A model generated the notes under the pieces. It searched no databases. It was not told where the DNA came from and saw only the letters and a list, made by a program, of their open reading frames with translations. This document shows, piece after piece, positions 44,106 to 56,499 of a DNA stretch of 64,000 nucleotides. Origin of the DNA: Setophaga petechia (lineage: Eukaryota; Chordata; Aves; Passeriformes; Parulidae). Made by a program: the position numbers and the translations under genes. Location of the stretch: positions 481,795 to 545,794 of the forward strand of contig JANCRA010000067.1 in assembly GCA_024362935.1 (NCBI GenBank), in the 5' to 3' direction. How positions within the stretch are numbered: the stretch's first letter is position 1; each line of letters starts with the position of its first letter.

Positions 44106-45535
44106 AAAAAATCAATACAAAGGGTTATCAGCACAGCCAGCCTGCTGGAGGGAGGGGTTCATTCCCAAATTGCCAAATTCTGTGGATGCACAAAATTCAA
44201 AACTGCTGTTCCCAGAAAGTTATTCTTTAGTTCAAGCTCTGTAAGGACTCTGCTATTAGATTTTAAATATCTTGAGTAATTAACGACCCTGACTTGGTCT
44301 CTCCTGCACCTTTTTGTTGATGATTCTGCTTTCCAGAGGATTGACAAAATTCTGCTGAGTGAAAATGGGATTTATCCCACCAGGAATGGAAGGATTTTGC
44401 CATAATCCACAGTTCCCACCCCATTTTCTCTGCACTCCCCTGCAACTCTACCCAAGCTTGGAATTTTCATGAATTCCCATTTATAGCATCAGTTTTATCC
44501 ATCCATCTCCATTCCTTCTAAAACTGAAGAGATGTTTGGTTTATAAACTTTATAAGGAAAATTTTAGGATATTCCACACTGTCAGGGAATTAAAATTACC
44601 ATGTCTTTAGGATGTTTCAAGGATGATGCAAAATGAGATCTAGATAATTTGCTGATAAAAGAGAATAAAATTCCCTCAAAATGGAGGCCAGGAAAGTACA
44701 AAGGTGGCAACTATTTAGGAATGTTTATTTCAGGAATTAAGTTTAATAACCCAGAACCTCCCCACTGCAACTAAAGGAAAGTTCATGTTCACAGGTATGA
44801 AAAATAGAGATTTTCCCTGCTGTAATGCCAGAAAAAAAAAGAGACTTTTTACTCCTCAAATGCCATTTTATTCCCTATGGATTTGTGGTTTGGGTTTGTT
44901 TTTTTTTAACACCTCAGAACCAGGGTAAAAAGTTGCTCTTACTTCACACTAAAAACTTGCTCTGGGCTGGTTTTGCTGTCCTTTGAATTATCTCCTTGCC
45001 ATTAAAGGCATCCAAACCCAGCCTTAACCAGCCACAAAAACCTGAGTTTGAAAATTAATAGGAGCAGGAACCCCAGTGGGAGCTCCCCCTCTTTCCTAAA
45101 TATCATTATCTTTTATTTATGGCCCCTCAGAAGCTGCAAGGCCTGAGGGACATTTTGCCCGTGTTTATCCTCCACGCTCCGTGTGTTGTTTTTTAAATCC
45201 TGTCATGTCCCATATAATTGTAAGTTGTCTCCTGAGGATCCAGCCTCTGTTTTCATACAATTTCCCATTATTTTTGCTCAGGGTATGCACTGATACCTTT
45301 TTATTTTTCCTTTCCAAACTAACAGCATAAACAAAATAAACCCTGGCCTGCGCAGCACTTTGTTGGCATCTTCTCCCAAAGTCACACTAGGAATAAATTT
45401 ATTTTTCAAGCCAGGATAAAGCAAAAGGTTGTTTGTAGAGAAAGGAGTCAGCACTTTATATTTTATGCCTCATGAATGTTTTTTTCTGCTGGAATTTGGG
45501 ATAGCTCTGATCAGAGAGTTCTTTAGTTTTTTTAA
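44106..45535. other. Apparently single-copy sequence, no gene recognised
   Basis: About 1.4 kb of ordinary composition with no visible repeat and no open frame with a recognisable domain. Confidence 0.45.
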
Positions 45536-45539
45536 AGGT

Positions 45540-45835
45540 TGGGGTTCAGTTTTTCACTTCAGGCAGAAGGGTCTGGCTGGGGACATTTTTCTTGTGTCAC
45601 TACAGAGGTCTCCTCTTGGGTTCAGGTTGGATTTTAGGAGAAATTTCTTCCCTGGTAAAAGAGATGCCAGGGAAGTGGTGGAATCACCATCCCTGGAAGT
45701 GTCCAAAAACCAGGAGGATCCCACCCTTCACACCACAGGGTTGTGGGCATGGTGGGATCTGACCAAAGGTTGGACTTGGTGACTTTCTGCATTTTTCTAA
45801 CCTTAATTATCCTGCAATTCTATGATTCCACTTCC
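45540..45835 (+). mobile_element. CR1 3' fragment, sense
   Basis: Landmarks are AGGAGAAATTTCTTCCCTGG, GGGAAGTGGTGGAATCACC, ATCCCTGGAAGTGTCCAAAA and GGTTGGACTTGGTGACTTTC, ending CAATTCTATGATTCCA, the CR1 tail. Confidence 0.88.
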
Positions 45836-46984
45836 TAAGTCATAATTTCATCCTCCAAAATACCCTCCAGATTCTTTCCCTCTCCAATGACATTAAATTT
45901 TGAGGAAAATCTCCCAAATCACACACAGGGATTGATCCCACCCTGCTGCAGCCACCCACACCCATTCAGCTGCACTGATCCAACCTCACCAACGCCACTA
46001 ATTATCAATAAAAACTTGGAATTAATTGCCACTAATTCCTGCTCATAAGGAACCCCTGATATGCACAGAGATAATTCTTGCCACCCTTATCTGCCCAGCA
46101 AACCCCACCCCTGTGTTGGAGCTGCCCTGCTCAGATCCCACACAGGAATTTACAAGCAGAATGGGGTGAGATGAATTTCACACCCACTGAATAAGTTGTA
46201 GTCAGATTTAATAAAAACCCACTTAATTATGTGTTTTATTTTGGCTTCCAGTGGCTCCCTGCAGACATCTGGGCCAGCTCCTCATCTGCTGTAAATGAAT
46301 AATGCTGCACTGGTTGTAATTAGATGCTGAATTATTTAGGACAGCTGAAATTTGGACTCTAAATAAAAATATTTTTGCTTCAGCTGAGGTGAGAAAATGA
46401 GAAAATTCCATGCTTGGTTCTCTTTCTAAAATGTAGGGTTTTAAATTTCTGTTGTTTTGTACAGAAATCAGTCCCTGAGCTTGGTATGAATCAAACATTG
46501 TCAGAGAGGTTTAAAGATGGCAAATGGGTTAGGAAAATCTCCCTTCTAAATCAGGAAAATTTCTTTTATAAAAATCTGTTCTTCTCTCTTCATGACGGGG
46601 TTATAAACTCAGTGGAACTTGTAAAGCTTGAAAATGGATAAGGAAATATGGGAAGGGAAAAAATGCCCCAAATTTGTGAGGAAAAATTCTCTGCTCCTGA
46701 AAGGAACACAATTGAAAATTTGTGTTAGAATTATATTGCTGTGGAAACACAATTCCATCTATCTTCCTGACTCCTCTCACATTTATTCAGGACTGCATTC
46801 CTCAGAATTTTGGAGGAGACTGGGAATATTCTTCTGCTCCCAGACACAGGTGGGATGCCTGTTCAAGGTTTCCCAGGAAACCTGGAGCTGAGATTTCAGC
46901 TGGTCCAGCCTTAAACCACCCCAGCAGCTGCTGGAGTTGGCTCTGGAGCTGAGGGAATTTCCCTGGACAAGAAGGGAGGGAGAA
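45836..46984. other. Spacer, no gene recognised
   Basis: Mixed-composition sequence. Short frames (75-91 codons) have no recognisable domain. Confidence 0.4.
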
Positions 46985-47750
46985 TGTTGGAACCCTGGGT
47001 GCTGAGAATTTCAGATTTCTGTGCTGCCAGGCACTGACCCCCAAGAGGACACTGCACTGACCTGAGGCTGTGGAGAAGCTTCCAGAATGGAATGACAGAA
47101 CTGGGATTGTGGGTGTGGAGTTTGGATAGAAGTGTGTGAGATCACAGGGTGGGAAACAAATGGGATTATCAAAAAAAATTAAATTAAACTGATCTTCTAA
47201 AAGAAGGGTCAAGGAAAGAGGAGAACCTCAGGTGGTTCCAACATGAAAGAATTTGATTCATCAAGATCATCAACATTGGTGAAGTGGAGAAAATTATGGG
47301 AGTGTTTAAGGGTTTAGAATATGATAATATATATAGAGCAAGATGGAGGTTTTAGGGTGGAGGCTGATCCTTTTTCTTCTTCTCCTTCTCCTCCTTCCCC
47401 TCCTTCCCCTCCTTCTTCTCCTTCTTCTCCTTCTCCTTCTTCTCCTTTTTCTTCTCCTCCATGGGTTTGGGTGGTTTTGTGTCATTGGATAAAAAGTCCT
47501 CATTGCGGCCATGGGTGGTTGGTTATTGGGTTAAAAGTGAAAATAATTTCGGTGTCATTTCTTAATTGGCCAGTGGATCCTTCAAAGGCCTTGCAGAGAG
47601 AGAGATGGGGCTCCATGTTTAGTTTGTTGGAGTGAAGTGCTGCAGAACTCAGGGTTTGTGAGACTGTGACAGAGATAAGAGCTGATAAACATCTGAGTCT
47701 AAACAAGAAATGCCATCTCACACATTTAATCCCAACCCTGGCAAAAAAGA
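46985..47750. mobile_element. LTR-like element, family G copy 2, with CTT tract
   Basis: TGTTGGAACCCTGGG at the left and AACCCTGGCA at the right. It is the same orientation and structure as the 43-kb copy, including the extra segment at about 47158-47300 and a CTTCTCC/CCCCTCC tract at 47370-47458. Repetitive frames across the tract are artefacts. Confidence 0.65.
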
Positions 47751-47890
47751 AGCAAAGACTTCACAGGAGAAGGAAGCAGTGAGGGGAGGAAAATGAGGGG
47801 AAATACAGATCCATGCTGCTATTTATTTTTTTAACTGAGGGACAGGCCTGTAGCTCACAGAAAAATCATTAAATGGAGTCAAGGTTGGGG

Positions 47891-48385
47891 TTGTCAGGAG
47901 CTGTGGTCATTCCTGGAATCAGAGCCAGCATATGGGAAATAGATATTTAGAGAATTTTTCAAGTCTGATAGAAGGTTTACATAGTATGTATTTGTATGTA
48001 AACTTTGGGTTAAAAAATGTTAATTAAGAAATAAGATACTGTTGAGAGAGAAATGGAATTAAAAATAAGTTGTAAAGGATGGTTTTGTAAATAAGATTAG
48101 ATATTTTAGAGAAATAGAACTATGAAAGATGTATTGTAGTAGGATTTATGAGAAGTTATTTTAGGTGATTAGTTTTAAAGTATTTAGAACATGGTGTAGT
48201 TAAGTTGGTAAGTTAATACTTACCTTGTAATTAGGAAATATTTGGCTTTTGATTGTAATGGTGTGAATTAGAACATCTGTATTGTCTCATCCTTCACATG
48301 AGACTGAAAATAGAATAAAAGTTTTTAAAACACCGCTCAGTTTCCCCATCTCTGGGCCAGAAAAGAGCCTAATCCAGCCCCAGGA
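47891..48385 (+). mobile_element. Possible LTR, family I
   Basis: An AT-rich block ends with GAATAAAAGTTTTTAAAACA and CCGCTCAGTTTCCCC, a polyadenylation-plus-U5 arrangement. TGTCAGGAGCTG at 47895 could be the start. No target duplication and no second copy in the window, so this is tentative. Confidence 0.35.
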
Positions 48386-48726
48386 CACAATGCTGGCACA
48401 GGGATTTATTGTTTCCTGAGCTTGCTGGGCTTGATGTCATTAAAGTGTCACTGGAATCAGCTCCGTGTCACCGAGCAGCAGCTCCGTGTTTACCAGCACA
48501 GCGCTGAGAAAATTTAGGATTTTGAGGGGTTCAGATGCTCAGGGAGGTTTGACAGCTCTCTCTCTCCTCATTCTCATTTTGCTGAGCCCAACCTTTCCTG
48601 AAGGACTGGCGTGAGATCCGCGTTTCCTGACGGGAGATAATCCACTGGCGTCACCGGGGTGGGAGACGGCGTTCCCGGAATGAGCAGCCACAAGAGGTGT
48701 TGCCTTGGAATCAGAAAAGAACTCAT

Positions 48727-49271
48727 TGTAGGAATCCTAAAAACCAGAAAGTTTTAAGAAAGAAAGGTTTTAAGAAATCAGGCCTCAGACAGTGAGATAG
48801 TTAGATGCTAAAAGCAGCAGAAATATTAGTAATGCAAATGTGAGAAAGCTTGAGAATAGAACAATAGGCCTATGTTAGGTGCTGCCTTAAGTGGTAACAA
48901 GTTTTCTTAATGTATATCTTTAGAAGGTTGAAGTTTTGAATAGACCCTTGTACTTTGATTTCTATGAAGAAACTATTGTTTCAGAAACTAGGCCGCTTAG
49001 CAAAACTACGTGTGCTTTATATTATTGGACAGAATTATTGTCAATGTTCTTGTTCTCTATGTGATTGGTTGAAACGCAGATGGAAATGGCTTTATGATAT
49101 GCTGTAACGTTAAGTCTCTTTGGCATTCTGCTTGGTTCAGTGAGAAGGTTGCATCTTTTTTGTCTCCATTGTTGTAACAATGTTGTTGAGACTGATGCTG
49201 AATAAACCTCTCAGACGCTGACAAGGAGTGCCCCGTTCCGTTCGTGCTTGTACAGAGTTATTGCGAGGGCA
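48727..49271 (+). mobile_element. LTR, family J
   Basis: Proposed start TGTAGGAATCC and end TTGCGAGGGCA, flanked by CTCAT (48722-48726) and CTCAA (49272-49276), a 5-bp near-duplication. CTTTATATTATTGG near 49015 is a TATA region and TGCTGAATAAACCTCTC near 49196 a polyadenylation signal, followed by a U5-like GTGCCCCGTTCCG. About 545 bp. No internal retroviral sequence adjoins it. Confidence 0.65.
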
Positions 49272-49276
49272 CTCAA

Positions 49277-49821
49277 ACCTCCCAGCACCCTATGTCCCAT
49301 CTGCTGCTCCTCAGGACTGGGTTTTCCCAGCAATTCAGAGGCCAGAACAAAATAATAATTAATGAGTGTCAATAATTCATGGGGAGGATAATGAGTGATT
49401 GATGTGTGGATGGCTGTTACAATAAAAACACAATTAGAGGTCACAGGTAGAATAAATCTCACCTAATTTTTTAGTTAGATCTTAAAACCTCAGAACATTT
49501 TAGACTCTCCTTTCTAATTACTTCAAAACTCAACACAGTAAATCATTTCATTGCAAAGTATGTATCAAAAAAAGCCTTGATTATTTTGCTTTTTTGGGGG
49601 TGTTTTTCCTCATGATGATTACCTGGGACTTCATGATTTCCTTCCATACAACTAAAGATAGGTGAGCTCCATCCCACCTCTTCTTACCCTTGAATCCAAC
49701 AAAATTTGGATTCAATCATGCTGTTGTGGGCCTAGGCCTTGTGTGTTAGAGTGGAAAAGGATTTTCTGGACCCCCGGGAAAGGATCAGTGCCCAAGGGGT
49801 GACAAACCACCTCTGTAGCCA
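49277..49821. other. Spacer, no gene recognised
   Basis: No repeat or gene is recognised in this stretch between two LTRs. Confidence 0.4.
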
Positions 49822-50193
49822 TGATATTATCTGAAAAATCCTTCCCTTAGGATTTTTCCTCCTGAGAAGCTGAGAGGCCTCAGGAACAAAATGTAAACAT
49901 TGATTATCTGCTGCTGTGGGATGCAACAGGTGCATGTGGGATTGGTCTCATGTGGTTGTTTCTAATTAATGGCCAATCACAGTCAGCTGGCTCAAACTCT
50001 GTCCAAGCCACAAGCCTTTGTTATTCATTCTTTCTTTTTCTATTCTTAGCCAGCCTTCTGATGAAATCCCTTCTTCTATTCTTTTAGTATAGTTTTAATA
50101 TAATATATATCATAAAATAATAAATCAGCCTTCTGAAACATGGAGTCAGATCCTCACATCTTCTCTCATCCTCAGACCCCTGTGAACACATCA
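49822..50193 (+). mobile_element. LTR, family C copy 3
   Basis: Shares GAAAAATCCTTCCCTTAGG, GGATGCAACAGGTGCATG, GGCCAATCACAGTC, CATAAAATAATAAATCAGCC and CATGGAGTCAGATCCTCAC with copies 1 and 2. The left end is less clear than in the other copies and I found no target duplication. Confidence 0.7.
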
Positions 50194-50893
50194 CCTCCTT
50201 TGCCTCTGCTGAAGGGAATTGCAGCTGATTCCATTTCCACCTCTTTTGGCACAGCTGGAATCCCCCTGGGAAGAGGAATTACATCCTGGCAATTCCACTG
50301 CCACCACCCACCACCCCTAAAAACCTCCTGCATGTCCCCAGCCCTCCCTGGACAACATCTTGTCCCCAAAATCCCTCGAGCACTGCAGAAACTTGAGTTT
50401 GGAGAGCCCTGATGGGACTCTGTCTCCATGAACGGTGACACCACCATCAATTCTGAGGCCTGTGAGGGAGCAGGGACCGTCTGTGCTGGATGAGCAGCCT
50501 GGGGACAGCCCAGCCACCCTCAGAGTGCAGTGACTTTCAGCCTGGGGACATTGTAGGTGTGTTCCAAAGGCCACTGATGTCAGCAGGAAAAGACCTTTTG
50601 ATTTCCATGTGCTTTGGACGAGGCCCAGGAGGAGCAGCGCGTGAAGTCAGGGCCGCTCTTTCTCACAGGCCTGGAAATCTCTGGTATTTGCTGAGCAGCA
50701 CTGAGTGTGGGTCAGGAAGGCAGCTGAGCTCTCTTTTCCTCTCAAACTTGTTTGTCTTGCTCTGCAGCCTAAAGCAATAGAGTGATTCCATGACAAAATT
50801 CAGGCCCGGAGAAGCTGACGGAGCAAAAATCGTGACCAATAGGAAACCTACAAAGGCTCCTCCAAACTGAAGAATTTCATTCCTATTGCCTGG
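50194..50893. other. Spacer, no gene recognised
   Basis: Short frames on both strands (85-96 codons) overlap and have no recognisable domain. Confidence 0.4.
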
Positions 50894-51420
50894 TGTGAGA
50901 AATAACCACTCACTTTTCATGGTTTAGGAAGGTTTATTAAACCTTATCAAAAATACAACAGGAGACTGAATAAAGAAAAAAGGAGCAAAAGATTTTCCCT
51001 GCCATGTGCTCAGCCCCCTCACAATGGAGGTTTTACCTTTTTAACCCTTTAAACCCTCCCAAAGTTCTGTCCATCAGTCCCTTCTTTGCTGTCCAGTGGT
51101 GGAGATCTCTTCCTCAAATCCTGATTGAAGGTCAGGTGTTCCATAGTGACAATTCAGCCCTCCCAGATGTCCCAACCCCAGCTGTCCCTTGATAACCACA
51201 CCTTTTATCAGGAATATTTTCTGTTTTGCTGGGATAGTTGAGCTGCTGCCCTGGGATGGTTTGGACGTCACTCCCATCTCATGCTTTGCCTGCCTGATGT
51301 TGGTGTATTTGGCATTTTGCTTTCCCAAGCAAGTATTTTCACTTGCTGATGATTTCCAACTGCTGAAAACAAGAGGGGAGGGAATAAATATCTTTATCAG
51401 ACTCCTGAAAAAGGGAGAAA
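50894..51420 (-). mobile_element. Probable LTR, family K, antisense
   Basis: Left end TGTGAGAAATAACCACTCAC followed by AGGAAGGTTTATTAAACC (a minus-strand AATAAA) and AATACAACAGGAGACTGAAT. I associate this order with a songbird LTR read in reverse. The right end is a guess and no target duplication was found. Confidence 0.5.
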
Positions 51421-51429
51421 ACAACCTGA

Positions 51430-51560
51430 GGTGTTCCAGGCCAGGCTGGACAGGGCTTGGAGCACCCTGGGATAGTGGAAGGTGTCCCTGCCATGGGAAC
51501 AGGATGGGATTTTTAAGGTTTTTTCCAACCCAAACCATTGGGATTCTCAGATTTCTAAGA
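51430..51560 (+). mobile_element. CR1 3' fragment, sense
   Basis: Landmarks are TTCCAGGCCAGGCTGGACAG, GGCTTGGAGCACCCTGGGAT, GTGGAAGGTGTCCCTGCC and TTTCCAACCCAAACCATT, ending GGGATTCTCAGATTTCT in place of the usual tail. Confidence 0.88.
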
Positions 51561-52969
51561 TGCTTCCTGAGCTAAAAACCAGCTGATTGAGAAAATCCCA
51601 TCCCAGAGCTCTAAAGTTAACATTTTTTTTGCAGCTGCCACTTTCGTTATCCTGAACACAAACATTTACTGACAGTGATTGCAATGGCTCAGTGATGATT
51701 AACACCAGTGGAAGGTTTGCTCTGGAGTCATGTGGGGTTTCCTAATTTTATTAGGATTTGGTTCTTGTTTGTCAGTGATACAGAAAGAAAATTCATCTCC
51801 AAGCCAGCAACAAGAATTTGCCATAGTGAACATGGAAAAGAGGATGGAACAACTGAGAAGAGGGGGAATTAAACACATTTTAAAGCATTTAAATTAATAT
51901 AAAACCCAAACAAAACAACTGGATAACAGAGGGGGAAAAAGAGAAAAAGGAGAGGGGAAAGAACACAAACTCAGCAAAGTTCCAGTGTCCTCTGAAGACT
52001 GCTGATGCTCAGAGATTGAGAGAGCCCAGATTTCATTTCTTGGCAGCTCAGCCAAGCTGAGGACAATCCCCAGGGACCAGCTCCAGCTCCAGAGGTGAGT
52101 AGCCAGAGGTTCATCCCAGAGGCTACTGGGATGCTGGCATCCTTTCAGCAGGGAAGATGGGAAAATATGAGCACTTTAAAAAGCTCACAGAGCCATAAAT
52201 CCGAGCTCTATCACAGGCCCTGCACTGATAGGGACAGATGTGTGAGGAGCTCTTTTATGGGGCCAAAAAGGAAGGAATCTTTCCTGGCTCAGCCATTTGA
52301 AGCCTACGACTCCCATAAATCTCCCCAAGCAGAGGGTTCAGGCCAGATCTTCACTGCTGAGTTTTTGTTTCTTGCCTTGTATGAAATGAATTCATATCTG
52401 GCATAAATAGGTTTAAGAAAATGAGTGAAAAATAGGTGGGGAAAAAAGGGAAATTCTGAATGTTGTTTTAATGCAGGGGCCAGAGTGAATGAGAATCAAT
52501 ATCCAAGTGGGACGTGGGTCTCTCCTTCCTTTCCATGCCCCTCCAGATTTTTTTGGAAAACATGTCAGGAAAGGATTCAGCTCTGCTTTTCTAAACAGAA
52601 GAACTTAATCTTATACAAGTCTGAGCCTACTTTAGGCCTATTTTTAATCCCTTATCCAATTTGAACCAAAACTTGACATCTGAGACGTGAGGATCTGGAA
52701 AATTAAGGATGAAAAGATCTGTTGGGAGAGCAGCTTGCTTTTAGAAAAAGAAGTTGCACCTCTTTACAGATACAGATAAAATATTTTTCTTTAGAGAAGA
52801 GCTGCAAAAATCCTGTGGTTTTTTGAGCACCAAAGATTTGGGATATGGCTCTGGAGGAAATCTGATCCTGTTGCTGTGGATCAGCCCCTCAGGATCAGCT
52901 GTTCTTTCCTTGATCAGCATCTTCTCATGCTTTAAAATCTCACACAAACCCTCCTGGCTGCTTTGGAAT
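51561..52969. other. Apparently single-copy sequence, no gene recognised
   Basis: About 1.4 kb. The largest frame (52095-52406, 103 codons) shows no recognisable domain. Confidence 0.45.
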
Positions 52970-53175
52970 TGCAGGGACACCTTCCACTATCCCAGGTGGA
53001 TCCAAGCCCTGTCCAACCTGGACCTGGAGACTTCCAGGGATGGAGCAGCCACAGCTTCTCTGGAAATCCATTCCAGTCCCTCCCACCCTCACAGCCAAGG
53101 ATTTCTTCCCAATATCAGACCTAAACGTCCCCTGTTCCATCCTAAATCCACTCCCCCTGACTATCCCAAGAGAAT
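52970..53175 (-). mobile_element. CR1 fragment, antisense
   Basis: GCAGGGACACCTTCCACTAT, CCAAGCCCTGTCCAACCTGG, GACTTCCAGGGATGGAGCAG and GGATTTCTTCCCAATATCAG are antisense CR1 landmarks. The tail end is missing. Confidence 0.88.
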
Positions 53176-55144
53176 CCATTGCCTTTGGAAGAGCTGCCTG
53201 GGTTTTATGTGAGGCGAGAAACTAAAAACAAATTCAAAAGTCAATTTATTGACATCATCAGAACCTGCTTGACCATCCCTGTGTGAGTCTGTGCTGCTCA
53301 CAAGCGTTGGACAGAGGGATTTTCATGGGTTTCAGCTGAAATAAACTCAAGGAAATCAAAGAACTCAACCCTTACTCCCAGGAGCTCTTCACGAGGGCAA
53401 AAGTCTTTGAGGAGCAGTCACTAGAGAGCACCAAACATCCACACTCCCTCCAGGTGCTCCTGTGCCATGGGAATTACTGATGTGGGATTTTTTATCTCCA
53501 TTTACCTCCACACACCTCTCTAGGCCTGGGCTCCAGCATTCCAAAGGGGTTTTCTCAATGTTTTTTTGGTGGGAGTTGTTTGAGAGTGCTGGAGAAAAAG
53601 AACAAAAAGCAACATGGTTTAGGAAATATTTTAGGGTGACTTAGGTCCTTGTACTACAGAATTAAGAGAAACAAAGGAAATTAAAGATTTCTTTTTTTTT
53701 CCAGAGTGCATTTGGGTTTTGTCCCAGGTGAAGACTCCTCAGGGACCTGCTCACCTCAACCCTCAGCTCCTCAGCAATCTCAGCTCATTCATTCTCACCC
53801 ATGAAGTTCTTCTGCAGCCTAACCAATCCATGATTTTAAGGAATTTTCTGTCTCAAGCTTTCATGGCATTTTTGGGCCTTTTCTCAGTTTTTTTCATTAT
53901 TGCCACCTGCATGGAAAGAGGGAAATGGTTGTGTTTAAAGCACCTGTGAAGTCATAAAGCAGCTGTGAAATGAAATATTTGGAGACCTATGAGCCTCAAC
54001 TCTGCTATTTTCATGCTCTTGCTTTCAGTACTTTTTTGTGTCATGTTTTATCACTCATTACCAGCATCACAGAATTTAATTGTGTCCATTTTATCCAGCA
54101 CAGCTAAGGAACTTGGCTTCAAGAATATTTATGAAACTGAAATTACTGTGGGATAGCTGATCTCATTTTAAAATCTGTGGGTTGGGTGTGTTGCAGAAGG
54201 GTCCATGAGGGTTGCTCATCCCAATTCCTCCTGTCCCTGTGCATGAACACATCTTCCTCTTTCCCTCTTTTCCAGTTCTTTATCCCACAGAAATTGTTCC
54301 CTCTCAAAATACAAAGATGAGCAGTTTTGAAAAATTTCTCCTTTTTAATTGGCTGAAAAATTTTGCCAAACTGGAAATTAATTCCACAAATGCATTTTGT
54401 TCCTCCACATCTTAAACATGGAATTTAATCAAATTCCTTTAGACCAAAAAACTGGGGCTGAATTTCTGCATTTTTTTCCATATCTGTCTCTTCTGTAGGT
54501 TTGGGTAGGGATAAAATTCCCATTGTTGTGTGGAAATGTGCTATATGTGCACTACATAAATATTTTATTTACTGAAGGTTTGTTGTAAACCAAAGAAATT
54601 TGAATTTTTTTAAGGAAGTCCTAATTTTTTCTGCAATTTCCCAGTGATTTGCACAAGCTCTGAGAGATCCCATAGGGCTGAGTAGGACTTTTAAGTGTGA
54701 TTTAACATTCTGCAACTGAAATCTTTATAAATTTGGGCAAATCTTGACCATACACAAAAGAAAGTATCCATTTTTCCCTTAAAAAAGGACTCAATTTCCC
54801 CCTACAAAAGGACTCAATTTATCTCAAGAACAGAGAAAGGAGTAGAAAAATGAGGTTCTTTCCCCCTAGAAGAAGATTCCATTACTCATTCACTAATTAA
54901 ATATGTGTGTTTAGAAATAAAAATAAATAAAGAAATGAATAAATAAATAAACCCTTCCGTGTCCCAAACCTTAATCAGAACAGAATTTTCCGTGCTTTCC
55001 CTGTGGTTTCTGCTTTGTCCCAGGATCAAAGAGCAGTGACCATTACTAAGGAAAATAAAAACCCCAAACATCTGCCTGCCCAGTATTTACAGAACAATCC
55101 AAACTGGGCAAAAAAAGCAATCCAGAGGTTGAACAGCTCCACAT
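53176..55144. other. Apparently single-copy sequence, no gene recognised
   Basis: About 2 kb of ordinary composition. The short frames (60-76 codons) have no recognisable domain. An ATAAATAAAT-type stretch lies near 54920-54950. Confidence 0.45.
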
Positions 55145-55188
55145 TATCATGGAATCATGGAGAGGGTGAGGCTGGAAGGGCCCTCTGG
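55145..55188 (-). mobile_element. CR1 3' tail, antisense, left of an insertion
   Basis: ATTATCATGGAATCATGGAG followed by GGCTGGAAGGGCCCTCTGG is a CR1 tail cut at CTCTGG. It resumes at 55898. Confidence 0.8.
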
Positions 55189-55897
55189 ACTTGGAGTCTT
55201 TGGTTCTTTTTCTGCCAGGGTCGGGATTGAAGCGCTCAGGACGGAATTTCTTGTTGGGATTCAGCTGTTTATCAGCTCTTATCTCTGTCACAGTCTCACA
55301 AACCCTGAGTTCTGCAGCACTTCACTCCAACAAACTAAAAATGGAGCCCCATCTCTCTCTGCAAGGCCTTTGAAGGATCAACTGTCCAATTAACAAATGA
55401 CACCAAAATTATTTTCCCTTTTAACCCAATAACCAACCACCCATGGCCCCAATGGGGACTTTTTATCCAATTACACAAAACCACCCAAACCCATGGAGAA
55501 GAAGGAGAAGGAGAAGGAGAAGGAGAAGGAGAAGGAGAAGGAGAAGGAGAAGAAGAAGAAGAAGAAGAAGAAGAAGAAGAAGAAGAAGAAGAAGAAGAAG
55601 AAGAAGAAGAAGAAGAAAAGAAGAAGAAGAAGAAAAGATGAAGAAGAAGAAGAAGGCCAACCTCCACCCCAAAACCTCCATCTTGCTTTATATCCATTCC
55701 TGTATTCCAAACCCTTAAACTCTGAGTTTCCCACCCTGTGATCTCACACACTTCTATCCAAACTCCACACCCACAATCCCAGTTCTGTCATTCCATTCTG
55801 GAAGCTTCTCCACAGCCTCAGGTCAGTGCAGTGTTCTCTTGGGGGTCAGTGCCTGGCAGCACAGAAATCTGAAATTCTCAGCAGCCAGGGGTCCAAC
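55189..55897. mobile_element. LTR-like element, family G copy 3, with GAA tract, inserted in CR1
   Basis: This is the reverse orientation of the 43- and 47-kb copies. CTCTGG occurs at both edges (55183-55188 and 55898-55903) and CR1 sequence continues beyond, so this is an insertion with a 6-bp duplication. The right end is GGGGTCCAACA. The left end does not begin with TG at the expected base, so the LTR label is tentative. It lacks the 150-bp segment of copies 1 and 2. The 60-90-codon frames of pure K/E, R or L/F are artefacts of the trinucleotide tract. Confidence 0.7.
55494..55655 (+). repeat. GAAGGA and GAA tract
   Basis: GAAGGA hexamers for about 55 bp, then almost pure GAA to 55655 with a few interruptions (GAAAAG, GATGAA). 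Homopurine on the + strand and homopyrimidine on the other. Confidence 0.97.
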
Positions 55898-55940
55898 ACT
55901 CTGGAGATCATCTGGTCCAACTCCCTGTCTCGAGCAATTA
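55898..55940 (-). mobile_element. CR1 fragment, antisense, right of the insertion
   Basis: CTCTGGAGATCATCTGGTCC and AACTCC continue the CR1 tail that stops at 55188. Confidence 0.8.
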
Positions 55941-56234
55941 TTTGGGAAGGGCTCTTTATTTCCACCATACTGAGATCCTAAGGAAAATCCAGTTTTTCCA
56001 TGGATTTCCATTAACTTTGAAGCCAAAGGAGCCACATCTCAAAGGATAAGTAAGGAATCAGCTGGTTAAAGGTTTAAACTCATTTAAAGCTTTAAAATCA
56101 TTAAAATTATTTTGCTGTTTTTTAAGCTGTGTGGAATGAAATCTTCTGGGATAATATCTCTAATATTCCTTGGGAAAATGATCTGTGTCCTCTGCTGCAT
56201 CTCCAGACAAGAGCCACTAATTGATCACTATAAA

Positions 56235-56430
56235 AACATCCTGGGGAAGTTGGGAGTGTCCAACCTGGAGAAGAGAAGGCTCCAGGGAGACCTCAGAGAC
56301 CCTTCCAGTGTCTAAATGGGTTCCAAGAGATCTGGAGAAGACTTGGGACAAGGAATGGAGGGACAGACACAGGGAATGGCCTTAAACTGGAGAGGGGTGG
56401 GTTTATGTGGGATATTGGGAAGTGATTCCT
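56235..56430 (+). mobile_element. CR1 fragment, sense
   Basis: AACCTGGAGAAGAGAAGGCT, CCAGGGAGACCTCAGAGACC and GGGACAAGGAATGGAGGGAC are sense CR1 landmarks. It stops before the tail. Confidence 0.85.
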
Positions 56431-56499
56431 TTTTATAAGGGTGAACAAGGGGTTTTCCATGACCTGATAAGGTTTTTAAGGACATCAGTTCCCTCTGCA

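Noticed and set aside
43637..55741. Poly-R, poly-K/E and poly-L/F frames in the CTT and GAA tracts
   Set aside because: Trinucleotide repeats give open homopolymer frames in every phase. No start context or domain is present.
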